64,000 nt of DNA from Thermoplasmatales archaeon. GTDB taxonomy: Archaea > Thermoplasmatota > Thermoplasmata > Methanomassiliicoccales > Methanomethylophilaceae. The notes under the pieces are model-generated. The model saw nothing but the letters and a program-made list of their open reading frames with translations. It was not told the DNA's origin and searched no databases. Location of the stretch: positions 1 to 64,000 of the forward strand of contig JAAYNL010000024.1 in assembly GCA_012520845.1 (NCBI GenBank), read 5' to 3'. Below, one piece after another: positions 8,001 to 15,741 of the stretch (the first letter of the stretch is position 1; every line of letters starts with the position of its first letter). Both the position numbers and the translations under genes were made by a program.

Positions 8001-8010
8001 AGTATAAATT
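8001..8010 (-). promoter_or_regulatory. Probable TATA box of the pyl cluster
   Basis: On the minus strand AATTTATACT lies about 27 bases upstream of the tRNA-Pyl 5' end, the right distance for transcription to start at the tRNA. The rest of the 8011-8180 gap shows no gene that I can support. Confidence 0.5.
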
Positions 8011-8217
8011 CGTAATCAAATGAAGACACGACAATATTTTCGATGACGCCGCCACATACTCCCCGCGCGTGAAATCGCCGCCCGATTTTTACGTCGACGC
8101 GTTCAGCGATCGACGAACGGCCGGCACGGAACGCCGAGCCCCGCGTCCCCGAGCACACGGCAACGGACAGGGAAAATGCATAAGTTACAAATACGGACCG
8201 TAAATTCCCGATATGCA

Positions 8218-8289
8218 GCAGCCGTGGTCTAGGGGTTATGACCGGAGCTTCCCAAGCTTCTAACCCGGGTTCAAATCCCGGCGGCTGCA
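8218..8289 (+). tRNA. tRNA-Gly (anticodon CCC)
   Basis: GCAGCCG pairs with CGGCTGC in the acceptor stem. The anticodon stem GGAGC/GCTTC encloses TTCCCAA (anticodon CCC, codon GGG) and the T loop is GGTTCAAATCC. CCA is not encoded. A weak TATA-like AT-rich stretch lies near 8180-8193. Confidence 0.93.
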
Positions 8290-8372
8290 CCTTTTTGCCT
8301 TTTACCGCGCGAATTGCGGTCGGGATGGCATTGTTTAAATCGGCCATGGACATATGAGCCCGAGGCGGTGGA

Positions 8373-9407
8373 ATGCTGGAGATAGACTGTTCCAAGGGCG
8401 AGGGGGGCGGCCAGATGGTCCGCACCTCCGTCGCCATGGCGGCGATCACCGGCACGAAGACGCGCCTTTTCAAAATCAGGGAGAACCGCCCAACGAAGGG
8501 GCTCTCCAAACAGCATTGCGCCGCCGTCAAGGCCGTCACCAAGATGACGGGCGCGACGGTCCAGGGCAATTCCCCGGGGTCGAGGGAGCTGACGATAACC
8601 CCGGGCGACGGGATGGATTACGACGTGCACGTCGACATAAGGAGCGCGGGCAGCATCAGCCTCGTCCTCCAGGCGATGATACTCGCCGGGATCAAGCACG
8701 ACAGGACGCATACGATGACGGTGTCCGGCGGGACGAACGTCCTGTGGGCGCCGCCGATCGACTTCTATCCCCAACTCCTGTTCCCGCTCATGGGCAGGAT
8801 GGGGATCGACGCCAGAATGGAAATCCTGGAAAGGGGTTTCTTCCCGGAGGGCGGCGGCAAGGTCCGGGTCACCGTCGAACCCGTCGGCAGGATCAAACCG
8901 TTGAACCTCGACACCCTCGGCCCGCTGAAATCCGTGGGTGGCGTGTGCTTCGTCAAGAACCTGCCGGACCGGGTACCCGAGCAGATAATAGCCGGGGCGA
9001 AGGAGGTCCTGGACCCGGTGCACCGATCCGAGATCGCGCTGGAAAGGTCCTCGAAGGGCAGGTCCAAGGGCGCCGGGCTGTCCCTCGTCGCCACCTACGG
9101 GAACGGCATGCTGGGCGCCAATTCCCTCTCGATGCACAGGGACCCGCCGAAGAACGCGGGCAGGGACGCGGGCAGGGACCTCCTCAGGGAGATGGAATCG
9201 GGCGCGACCCTCGACGTGAACACCGCGGACCAGCTGCTGCCGTACATGGCCATGGCCGACGGCGTCAGTTCCTTCACCGCGCCCAGGATCAGCAGGCACC
9301 TGCTGAGCCAGATGGACACGCTGGAGACGTTCCTGGACGTCAGGTTCGGCGTCGAAAGGAGGGACGGCATCTACCACTTCACCGTCACGCCGGGGGAATG
9401 CGGGTGA
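8373..9407 (+). CDS. rtcA: RNA 3'-terminal phosphate cyclase
   Basis: RtcA converts RNA 3'-phosphate ends to 2',3'-cyclic phosphates with ATP through an enzyme-AMP intermediate. The 344-residue product has the family's opening GEGGGQMVRTSVAMAAITG and the late motif TADQLLPYMA. The segment SRHLLSQMDTLETFL contains H309, which corresponds by position to the adenylated histidine of E. coli RtcA, so the catalytic residue is kept. The start is the ATG of MLEIDCSKGEG. The gene overlaps the next one by about ten bases, suggesting co-transcription with the riboflavin-pathway reductase; no functional link is obvious. Confidence 0.93.
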   Translation: MLEIDCSKGEGGGQMVRTSVAMAAITGTKTRLFKIRENRPTKGLSKQHCAAVKAVTKMTGATVQGNSPGSRELTITPGDGMDYDVHVDIRSAGSISLVLQAMILAGIKHDRTHTMTVSGGTNVLWAPPIDFYPQLLFPLMGRMGIDARMEILERGFFPEGGGKVRVTVEPVGRIKPLNLDTLGPLKSVGGVCFVKNLPDRVPEQIIAGAKEVLDPVHRSEIALERSSKGRSKGAGLSLVATYGNGMLGANSLSMHRDPPKNAGRDAGRDLLREMESGATLDVNTADQLLPYMAMADGVSSFTAPRISRHLLSQMDTLETFLDVRFGVERRDGIYHFTVTPGECG

Positions 9408-10042
9408 GGCCGTTCGTACACGTGAACTGCGCCATGTCCGCCGACGGCAGGATAGCCGGCGTCGAAAGAACCCAGATCAGGATTTCCTCCAAGGAGGACA
9501 TGGATCGCGTGAAGGCTTTGCGGGCCGGGTACGGGTCCATAGCCGTGGGCGTCGGCACGGTGATTTCCGACGACCCCCACCTGACGGTCAAGGGCCTCGG
9601 CCGCGACGAGAACCCCGTGCGCGTGGTGATCGACCCCAACGGCAGGACCCCGGACGGCGCCCTTGTGCTGGACGGCAGGGCGAGGACGGTCATAGCGACG
9701 TCGTCTTCGTGCGCCAGGGAATGGGCAGGCGCCGAGACCGTGAGGTGCGGCGACCCCTTCGACCTGAGTTCCGCCCTGCGGGAGCTGGGTGGGATGGGCA
9801 TCGAAAGCATGCTCGTCGAAGGCGGCGGGAGAACCATCTGGCACTTCTTCGACTCGGGCTTCGTCGACCGCTTCACCGTATTCGTCGGCGGCGTGGTCAT
9901 CGGGGGCACCGGCGCCCCCACGCCCGCGGACGGCCCGGGGTGGGTCGCCGGGAACGGGGTGGAAATGGACCTCGTCGCCGCGGAAACCCTCGGCAACGGC
10001 GCCCTCCTCACCTTCGAGGGGATCAGGAAGGCTCGAGGATGA
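9398..10042 (+). CDS. 2,5-diamino-6-(ribosylamino)-4(3H)-pyrimidinone 5'-phosphate reductase
   Basis: This is the archaeal riboflavin/F420-pathway reductase that converts the ribosyl side chain to ribityl with NAD(P)H. The 214-residue sequence is a RibD C-terminal-type reductase without a deaminase domain. It opens PFVHVNCAMSADGRIAG, with the substrate-binding strand SIAVGVGTVISDDPHLT and the late glycine-rich loop MLVEGGGRTIWHFF. The ATG at 9398 overlaps the end of rtcA; a GTG two codons later is an alternative. Its 3' end overlaps the convergent regulator gene by 20 bases. A CTP-dependent riboflavin kinase lies at 49275-49952. Confidence 0.9.
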   Translation: MRVRPFVHVNCAMSADGRIAGVERTQIRISSKEDMDRVKALRAGYGSIAVGVGTVISDDPHLTVKGLGRDENPVRVVIDPNGRTPDGALVLDGRARTVIATSSSCAREWAGAETVRCGDPFDLSSALRELGGMGIESMLVEGGGRTIWHFFDSGFVDRFTVFVGGVVIGGTGAPTPADGPGWVAGNGVEMDLVAAETLGNGALLTFEGIRKARG

Positions 10043-10778
10043 ACTTGTAGTAGTTGTTCCCGGTGCCGAATATCTCTGCGCTGGTCACCGCGTACGTTTC
10101 CCCGGTGGCCTTGGAGAGCACCCTCTCGAAGACCCCGTGGCTGAATTTGGCGACGGAATCCGTCATGTACTCGAAGTCGTAGTCGTCCCTGACGATTATC
10201 GTCAGCGGCATGAATGTGTAGATGCAGACCTCCCCGAGGCCGTTCCTCTCGTAGAAATCCTGCAGCAGCTCGATCGCCCCCTCCAGGCCTGAGGGTTTGT
10301 GTTTCCCGAACAGGGTATCGCCGAGGAGGCCCCCGATCACCTTCATGGCGGGGCTGATGCTCAGGCCCTTCCCGTCCGAGTTCATGAGGAACGCCCTTAT
10401 CAGGAACTTGTGGAATGTGTCCGGGTTGGAGATGGATTCCGCCAGGAGCCTCTTGCTCTCGGCGATGCCGTCCTTGCAGCAGTCCTTGGAATAGGCGACC
10501 TCTGTGCAGGACCGGGAGAATATCTTCCTCCTGCTGTCCTTCTCGTCGGGGACTGATTTCAGAAGGCCCATGTTCACCAGGGCGTCGAGGTGTATGGAAA
10601 GCGTGGATTGGGCCTTGCCCAGAGCCTCGGAGATCTCGGTGGTGGAGAGGTTCCTGTCCCGCAGCGCCGCCATTATGTCCCTGTGCAGCGGCTCGGATAC
10701 CTGGACCAACCCCGGAACCCCGCCTTCGCACGTGGAGTATATCTCGAATTCGGAATGGGTTCTGGACTTTTTGGACAC
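10023..10778 (-). CDS. ArsR-type transcriptional regulator with C-terminal V4R-like domain
   Basis: The 251-residue protein begins with a winged helix-turn-helix domain (residues about 25-95, with LSTTEISEALGKAQSTLSIHL as the recognition region). The middle contains a cysteine group, SRSCTEVAYSKDCC. The C-terminal half, ending FGTGNNYYKFILEPS, has the length and strand pattern of V4R sensor domains. Methanogen MsvR redox regulators have this ArsR-plus-V4R layout, but the V4R-domain cysteines of MsvR are not obvious here, so the relation is tentative. The start is a GTG with no Shine-Dalgarno sequence. CTTTATTA at 10801-10808 lies about 25 bases upstream, which points to a leaderless transcript. 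It is divergent from the mtnA operon. Confidence 0.7.
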   Translation of the reverse strand: MSKKSRTHSEFEIYSTCEGGVPGLVQVSEPLHRDIMAALRDRNLSTTEISEALGKAQSTLSIHLDALVNMGLLKSVPDEKDSRRKIFSRSCTEVAYSKDCCKDGIAESKRLLAESISNPDTFHKFLIRAFLMNSDGKGLSISPAMKVIGGLLGDTLFGKHKPSGLEGAIELLQDFYERNGLGEVCIYTFMPLTIIVRDDYDFEYMTDSVAKFSHGVFERVLSKATGETYAVTSAEIFGTGNNYYKFILEPS

Positions 10779-10867
10779 AGTTTGACAAATGCCTTTTGGC
10801 GTAATAAAGTTGGCGCATGGGAACGATACAGATTAAACCCCAAAGGCCATGCGGAGGCGGTGAATAA

Positions 10868-11866
10868 TTGAGGACCGAAACAGAGGGCGTGGCCCGGGAA
10901 CGCAGGGCGGTGTGGTTCGAGGACGGCCGGGTTTGGATGATCGACCAGAGGCTACTCCCCTTCGAGCTTGCCTTCGTCTCCTTCGGCGGCCACGCCGAGG
11001 TGGCCGAGGCGATAAGGGACATGGTCGTCAGGGGCGCGCCCTCCATAGGGGCCGCCGCGGCGTACGCCATGTGCCTTGCCGCCCTCAACGGCGAGGACAT
11101 CCGGAAGGCCGCCGGGTTGGTCAAGTCGGCGAGGCCGACGGCCTACGACCTTTTCTACGCCGTGGACTGGATGGTCGGGCGCATCGGGGCCGGCGACGAC
11201 CCCGTCGCGGCGGCGGACGGATACGCCCAGTCGATCATAGACAGGTGCCTGGCGATCGGCAGGCACGGCGGGCCCCTCATCAAGGACGGGGCCAAGGTGA
11301 TGACCCATTGCAACGCCGGCGCGCTGGCGACGGTCGACGTGGGCACCGCCCTGGCGCCGATCAGGCAGGCCCACTCCGCCGGGAAGAGGGTTTTCGTGTA
11401 CGTTTCCGAGACGAGGCCCCGCCTCCAGGGCATGCAGCTGACCGCATGGGAGCTGAAGCAGGAAGGCATAGACTGCGCCATCATCGTCGACGGCGCCTCC
11501 GGCCACTACATGAGGGAAGGCGTCGACCTCGTCATCGTGGGCGCCGACCGCATCGCGGCCAACGGGGACTTCGCCAACAAGATCGGGACGTTCGAGAAGG
11601 CCGTCCTGGCGAAGGAGCTCGGCGTGCCGTTCTACGTGGCGGCCCCCGTCTCCACCTTCGATTTCGACACCGGGGAAGGCGGCGACATAACCATAGAGGA
11701 CCGCGGCGAGGAGGAGGTCACCAGGCTCGGCGGCCGGCCCGTCGCCCCGGAGGGCGTGAGGGCGCTGAACCCTTCCTTCGACGTGACCCCGGCCAGGTAC
11801 GTCACCGGTTTCATAACCGAGAGGGGCGTGCTGAGGCCGGACGAAATACGCAAGGTGGCGGAATGA
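10868..11866 (+). CDS. mtnA: S-methyl-5-thioribose-1-phosphate isomerase family protein
   Basis: MtnA-family enzymes isomerise methylthioribose-1-phosphate, and in archaea also 5-deoxyribose-1-phosphate, to the corresponding ribulose phosphate. The 332-residue sequence keeps the catalytic cysteine in VMTHCNAGALAT, the acidic loop ETRPRLQGMQLTAWEL and the catalytic aspartate in VGADRIAANGDFANKIGT. The start is TTG with GGAGGCGGTG about four to fourteen bases upstream; no in-frame ATG precedes the conserved region. It overlaps the downstream aldolase gene as ATGA, which points to salvage of methylthioadenosine or 5'-deoxyadenosine rather than AMP metabolism, although ribose-1,5-bisphosphate isomerase relatives are similar. 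Confidence 0.87.
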   Translation: MRTETEGVARERRAVWFEDGRVWMIDQRLLPFELAFVSFGGHAEVAEAIRDMVVRGAPSIGAAAAYAMCLAALNGEDIRKAAGLVKSARPTAYDLFYAVDWMVGRIGAGDDPVAAADGYAQSIIDRCLAIGRHGGPLIKDGAKVMTHCNAGALATVDVGTALAPIRQAHSAGKRVFVYVSETRPRLQGMQLTAWELKQEGIDCAIIVDGASGHYMREGVDLVIVGADRIAANGDFANKIGTFEKAVLAKELGVPFYVAAPVSTFDFDTGEGGDITIEDRGEEEVTRLGGRPVAPEGVRALNPSFDVTPARYVTGFITERGVLRPDEIRKVAE

Positions 11867-12468
11867 CGGAAAGGGAAGCGCGCTCCGAGTTGGCCGGGGT
11901 CTGCTCCAGGCTGTACGAGCGGCGCCTGACGTTCTCCGCCGGCGGCAACGTGAGCGTCAGGGTCGGCGACGCGGTCCTGATAACGCCCTCGGGCAGGAAC
12001 AAGGGTTCACTGGCCCCGGGGGACATGGTGCTCGTGGGCATGGACGGCGTGCCGCTCTCCGGGGGCAGGCCGTCGATAGAGACGGGCTTCCACATCGCCC
12101 TTTACAGGAAAAGAAAGGACGTGAACGCCGTGGTCCACTGCCACCCGCCGTGGTCCACCGCCCTGTCGGTGACCGGCGGCAAAATAGAGCCGTACACCCC
12201 CGAGGGGGCGCTGCTCCTCGGCAACGTGGCCGTTATCCCCTATCACATGCCCGGCTCCGGGGCGCTGGTGGAGGCGGTGGCCGCCGCCTCCGGCTCCGAC
12301 GCCATGTTGATGGCCCACCACGGCGCATTGACCCAGGGGTCCGATTTGGAGGAGGCGTACAACAGGATGGAGGAACTGGAGCTGCAGGCGTTCCTGCAGC
12401 ACCTCTGCAAGGGCAGCCCGCCGATGGGCCCGGACGACATCGCCGCCGTCAGGAGGGCGTACCCATGA
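11863..12468 (+). CDS. Class II aldolase (fuculose-phosphate aldolase family)
   Basis: The 201-residue protein belongs to the zinc-dependent class II aldolase/adducin family. It shows the phosphate-binding motif SAGGNVSVR, the substrate loop TPSGRNKG, the zinc ligands in AVVHCHPPWSTAL and the third ligand region in LMAHHGALTQG. Enzymes of this type cleave sugar 1-phosphates to dihydroxyacetone phosphate and an aldehyde. Translational coupling to mtnA by ATGA suggests that the substrate is 5-deoxyribulose-1-phosphate or methylthioribulose-1-phosphate, as in the DHAP shunt. Its stop overlaps the nop5 start. Substrate identity is inferred from context. Confidence 0.85.
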   Translation: MTEREARSELAGVCSRLYERRLTFSAGGNVSVRVGDAVLITPSGRNKGSLAPGDMVLVGMDGVPLSGGRPSIETGFHIALYRKRKDVNAVVHCHPPWSTALSVTGGKIEPYTPEGALLLGNVAVIPYHMPGSGALVEAVAAASGSDAMLMAHHGALTQGSDLEEAYNRMEELELQAFLQHLCKGSPPMGPDDIAAVRRAYP

Positions 12469-13526
12469 TGCTCGTCACGAAATGGTTCGGGGCCTTCCTC
12501 TGCGACGGGCGCAGGGTCGTCGAACACAGGCTGCTGCCCCGGGACCCGGACGCGTTGGCCTCGAAGCTCGCCGAGATGCAGCGCGGGGGCGTGCTCCCGG
12601 AGGAAAAGGAGTTGGCCGAGGGCCGCGAGAGGCTGTCCGTGGCGGAAAGGAGGCAGTTCACCCTGGGCAAGCCCGGGATGTTCGATTCCTCCTTCATAAG
12701 GCCGGAGGACTACGGCTTCGACCAGGCCCTGATGAGGGAGGCGATGATCAGGCTGGCGAAGCTCAGGACCTCCGAGCCGATTCCCAGGGACAGGAGCCTG
12801 GTGCAGGCCATAAGGAGCCTCGACGACGTGATAGAGACGGCAAACCTGATGAGCGAGCGCCTCCACGAGTGGTACGGGATGCATTTCCCCGAACTCGGCG
12901 ACCTCGCCCGGGACAGGCGCTACGCGGAGCTCATATCGAAACACGGCCACAGGGACGCGATACTCGAGGATCTGGGTCTCGACATCGAATCCATCGGCGC
13001 CGATTTCTCCGACGGGGACATGGCCGCCGTGAGGGGTTTGGCAACCACCCTCGTCGGCCTGTACGACGACAGGGACAGGACCGAGGCATACGTCTCCGAA
13101 ATCGTGGATGGCATATGCCCTAACGTGAACGCCCTCGTCGGCGGCCCCATCGCCGCCCGCCTGATATCCCTTGCCGGCGGCCTCGACCGCCTGGCCACGC
13201 TCCCGGCGTCCACCGTGCAGATGCTGGGCGCCGAGAAAGCCATGTTCAGGCACCTCAAGTCGGGGAAAAGGCCGCCGAAGCACGGCATCATCTACCAGCA
13301 CCCGGAGGTGCACAGGTCCCCGCGCTGGCAGCGCGGGAAGATCTCCAGGGCCCTGGCGTGCAAGATCTCGATAGCGTCGCGCATCGACGCCTACGGCGGG
13401 GAATTCCGCGGGGACAAGCTGAACGGGGAATTCATGGCCCGCGTCAGGGAAATCGCCGAGAAATACCCCGATCCCCCGAAAAGACCCGCCAGGGGCAAAA
13501 GGAAAAAAGGGCCCGGGCGCAGATGA
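12465..13526 (+). CDS. nop5: Nop5 (Nop56/58 family), C/D box RNP core protein
   Basis: Nop5 joins L7Ae and fibrillarin in the archaeal C/D box ribonucleoprotein that guides 2'-O-methylation of rRNA and tRNA. The 353-residue product has an N-terminal domain, a central coiled coil (around SLVQAIRSLDDVIETANLMSE) and the NOP RNA-binding domain. That domain includes ALVGGPIAARLISLAGGL and the classic GAEKAMFRHLKSG. A basic tail, KRPARGKRKKGPGRR, is typical. The start overlaps the aldolase stop (ATGA). Fibrillarin, the usual neighbour, is not adjacent here. Confidence 0.95.
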   Translation: MMLVTKWFGAFLCDGRRVVEHRLLPRDPDALASKLAEMQRGGVLPEEKELAEGRERLSVAERRQFTLGKPGMFDSSFIRPEDYGFDQALMREAMIRLAKLRTSEPIPRDRSLVQAIRSLDDVIETANLMSERLHEWYGMHFPELGDLARDRRYAELISKHGHRDAILEDLGLDIESIGADFSDGDMAAVRGLATTLVGLYDDRDRTEAYVSEIVDGICPNVNALVGGPIAARLISLAGGLDRLATLPASTVQMLGAEKAMFRHLKSGKRPPKHGIIYQHPEVHRSPRWQRGKISRALACKISIASRIDAYGGEFRGDKLNGEFMARVREIAEKYPDPPKRPARGKRKKGPGRR

Positions 13527-13617
13527 CGCGTCGTTTTTGATTTTGTCATCATATATGTAATAATATGCTAATAGTTTTTATATCAATATCTGGATTTTCC
13601 TTCGGAGGCAAATCAAT

Positions 13618-14664
13618 ATGGGCAAAATGACGCCAAGAGAAAGACTGGATACCGTCGTCGCCGGGAAACTCCCCGACAGGGTGCCCGTCCACGACGTGTC
13701 CTGCATATCCATGTCCAAGGCCATGGGATATGTCTGGAAGGACCTAAGGTACGACGCCGAGAAATCGGCCAAGGTCGCCATGGAATACAACCGCCTGACG
13801 AAAAGCGACTTCTGCTTCGGGATGCTGGAGACCCCGGCGATGTTCATGGACCTGGGCATGAACATCTCGCAACCCGACGACAATTACGGCAACGTCCTAG
13901 GTTCCTACTTCGCGGAACCCGAGGATGTGGATTCCAAGGGCCTTTACGACCCGTACAACCCCAAGGAATCCGAATGGCTCAGGAAAGGCATCGTCGACAA
14001 AATCATCGCTCTGAGGAAGGTCAACGACACCGGGACGCTGGTAAGCGCGTGGAGCTGAGGGCCGATCACGACGGGGGGTTTCCTCAGGGGCGTGGAAACG
14101 TTCCTGATGGACACGATGATGGAGCCGGAACTGGCCCAGAAGGTGATGGCCAAATCCACGGAACTCGTGGACGGGATCATCAGGGTCGGCAGCGAGAGCG
14201 GCCAATACACCTGGTTGCCCGACCCGACCGCGTCCGGCACGATAATCAACGCCGACACGTTCAACGAATTCTGTTCCAAGCCCCTGTCCAGGATCGTGAA
14301 GGGGTGGAGGCACGACTTCAAGAACCCGATGGTGTACCACGTCTGTGGCGACACGATCCCCGTCATGAAGGAGATGCTCAAGACCGGAATAGACGTGCTG
14401 AGCATCGACCACGCCGTGGACATAGCCGAGGCCAGGAAGGTCGCCGGGAAGAATGCGATCCTGTTCGGCAACGTGCACCCGATTACCACGCTCTGGAACG
14501 GGACGCCCGACGAGGTGAGGAAGGAATCCCTGGACTGCATAGAGAAGGCCGGGGCCGACGGGAGGTTCATACTCTCCGGCGGGTGCGAGGTCACCAGGGA
14601 CACCACTGTGGAAAACGTCCGGGCCATGGTCGAGGTCGGCGAGAAATACAAATACGGGGCGTGA
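13618..14664 (+). pseudogene. MtbA/MtaA-type methylcobamide:CoM methyltransferase with in-frame TGA
   Basis: This UroD-family protein should transfer a methyl group from a corrinoid protein to coenzyme M. Read through, it spans 348 residues. The zinc ligands are seen as H-x-C in VYHVCGDTIP and a distal C in LSGGCEVTRDT. Codon 147 (14056-14058) is TGA, between the stretches TLVSAWS and GPITTGGFLRG, both in the same frame, so this is a point change and not a frameshift. The upstream part has GGAGG before the ATG and a TATA-like TTTTTATATC near 13575. A second in-frame start, GTG at 14092, would make only the C-terminal piece. It could be a recent pseudogene, a sequencing error, or a recoded codon. 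No SECIS-like element was recognised, and only four bases separate it from the next gene. Confidence 0.8.
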
Positions 14665-14668
14665 TGGG

Positions 14669-15205
14669 ATGCACCCGTTCGGAGAGATTACGCTTGGGCT
14701 CGCGGGCCTGTACATCTCCGCCACTCTGATGGTGAACCTGCTCGTGATGATGGGGCACGGCAAGGCAAAGACCGCCGCCCCCCTGAATCTGTTCACGGGG
14801 TTGCTGTCCATCCTCATAGCCCTGCAGGCGTGGCTTGTCCTCGGGAGCCCGATGACGGCGGCGCAGACGATGCTGTTCGGTGTCACCTACCTATGGATAG
14901 GCATAGGGTACTGGACGGAGGAGACGGATTACCGCTCGTTCGGGTTCTACTGCCTGTTCGTGACCATCAACGCGCTGGTGTTCGGGGCGTACACGTTCGC
15001 GAGCGACATGCCCATTCTGGGCGTCAACTGGCTGTTCTGGGCCGCCGCGTGGTTCATGTTCTTCGTGGTCATGGGGCTGGAGAAAAACGACCAGTTCAAG
15101 AACATGCTGATCGTGACGTGGTCCGCCACGATCCTGCTCTGGGTCTGCTCCCTGGGATGGCTCATCGGCTGGTTCGACTTCGCGACGTTCCTCACGTTCC
15201 CCTGA
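14669..15205 (+). CDS. AmiS/UreI-family urea or amide channel
   Basis: The 178-residue protein has about six membrane segments. It matches the AmiS/UreI family in order: an N-terminal GLAGLYISATLMVN helix, APLNLFTGLLSILIA, the signature LFGVTYLWIGIGYW, and FYCLFVTINALV. It closes with a WLFWAAAWFMFF helix. Family members are passive channels for urea or short amides across the cytoplasmic membrane. It starts four bases after the interrupted methyltransferase gene, so it shares that transcript, and aIF5A and agmatinase follow. Urea from agmatinase, or uptake of a small methylated amide, are two possible roles; the sequence does not decide between them. Confidence 0.8.
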   Translation: MHPFGEITLGLAGLYISATLMVNLLVMMGHGKAKTAAPLNLFTGLLSILIALQAWLVLGSPMTAAQTMLFGVTYLWIGIGYWTEETDYRSFGFYCLFVTINALVFGAYTFASDMPILGVNWLFWAAAWFMFFVVMGLEKNDQFKNMLIVTWSATILLWVCSLGWLIGWFDFATFLTFP

Positions 15206-15318
15206 ACGCGGGTCCGCAAACCCCTTTATCCCGGGGGCACCCGGGGCCTTTCTCACCTTACCACGCACGCCCGGCTGGATAATGCTTAATAAATCGGCGT
15301 TCATTAGGGGGCGATAGA

Positions 15319-15338
15319 CGGCCGGAACCGACCGGCCG
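15319..15338 (+). promoter_or_regulatory. Leader hairpin upstream of the aIF5A gene
   Basis: A perfect seven-base stem, CGGCCGG/CCGGCCG, with a six-base loop ends 19 bases before the aIF5A ATG. A TATA-like CTTAATAAA lies near 15285, so the hairpin would be inside the roughly 40-base leader. It may affect translation; the role is unknown. Confidence 0.35.
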
Positions 15339-15357
15339 CACGAAGGTTGCGATCCGT

Positions 15358-15741
15358 ATGGCAGAATGGGAAGCGAAGGAAATCAGGGAACTCAAGGTGG
15401 GCAGGTACGTCAACGTGGACGACGAACCGAGTAAAATCACGTCGATAACCACCTCCAAGCCCGGCAAACACGGTTCGGCCAAGGCCAACATCGAGGCGAT
15501 CGGCATTTTCACCGGCGCGAAGAGGACCTTCGTCGGCCCCGTCAGCTCCAAGGTCCAAGTCCCGATGATCGACAAGAGGAAGGCCCAAGTGCTTTCCGTC
15601 AGCGACACCGAGGTCCAGCTCATGGACCTGGAGACGTACGAGACCCTCCACATCGTCATCAACGAGGACCATACCAGCAACCTCGAGAGCGGCGCGGAGA
15701 TCATGTACCTCGTCGCCATGGGCAGATACAAGCTGATGTGA
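15358..15741 (+). CDS. eif5a: Translation factor aIF5A
   Basis: aIF5A helps the ribosome form difficult peptide bonds and needs a hypusine-type modification on one lysine. The 127-residue protein has the modification loop SKPGKHGSAKAN with K37 as the modified residue, an N-terminal SH3-like domain and a C-terminal OB fold. Its ATG is preceded by a short leader containing a hairpin. The stop is immediately followed by the agmatinase ATG without a gap, which fits the archaeal route in which agmatine supplies the aminobutyl group. Confidence 0.96.
   Translation: MAEWEAKEIRELKVGRYVNVDDEPSKITSITTSKPGKHGSAKANIEAIGIFTGAKRTFVGPVSSKVQVPMIDKRKAQVLSVSDTEVQLMDLETYETLHIVINEDHTSNLESGAEIMYLVAMGRYKLM

Noticed and set aside
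8373-9407. Possible loss of the catalytic histidine in RtcA at VNTADQ
   Set aside because: The adenylated histidine belongs to the later CHLLTN-type motif, present here as SRHLLSQ (H309), so the enzyme looks intact.
13618-14664. Pyrrolysine-containing methyltransferase
   Set aside because: The in-frame stop is TGA, not TAG, and the protein is of the UroD/MtbA type, which does not use pyrrolysine.
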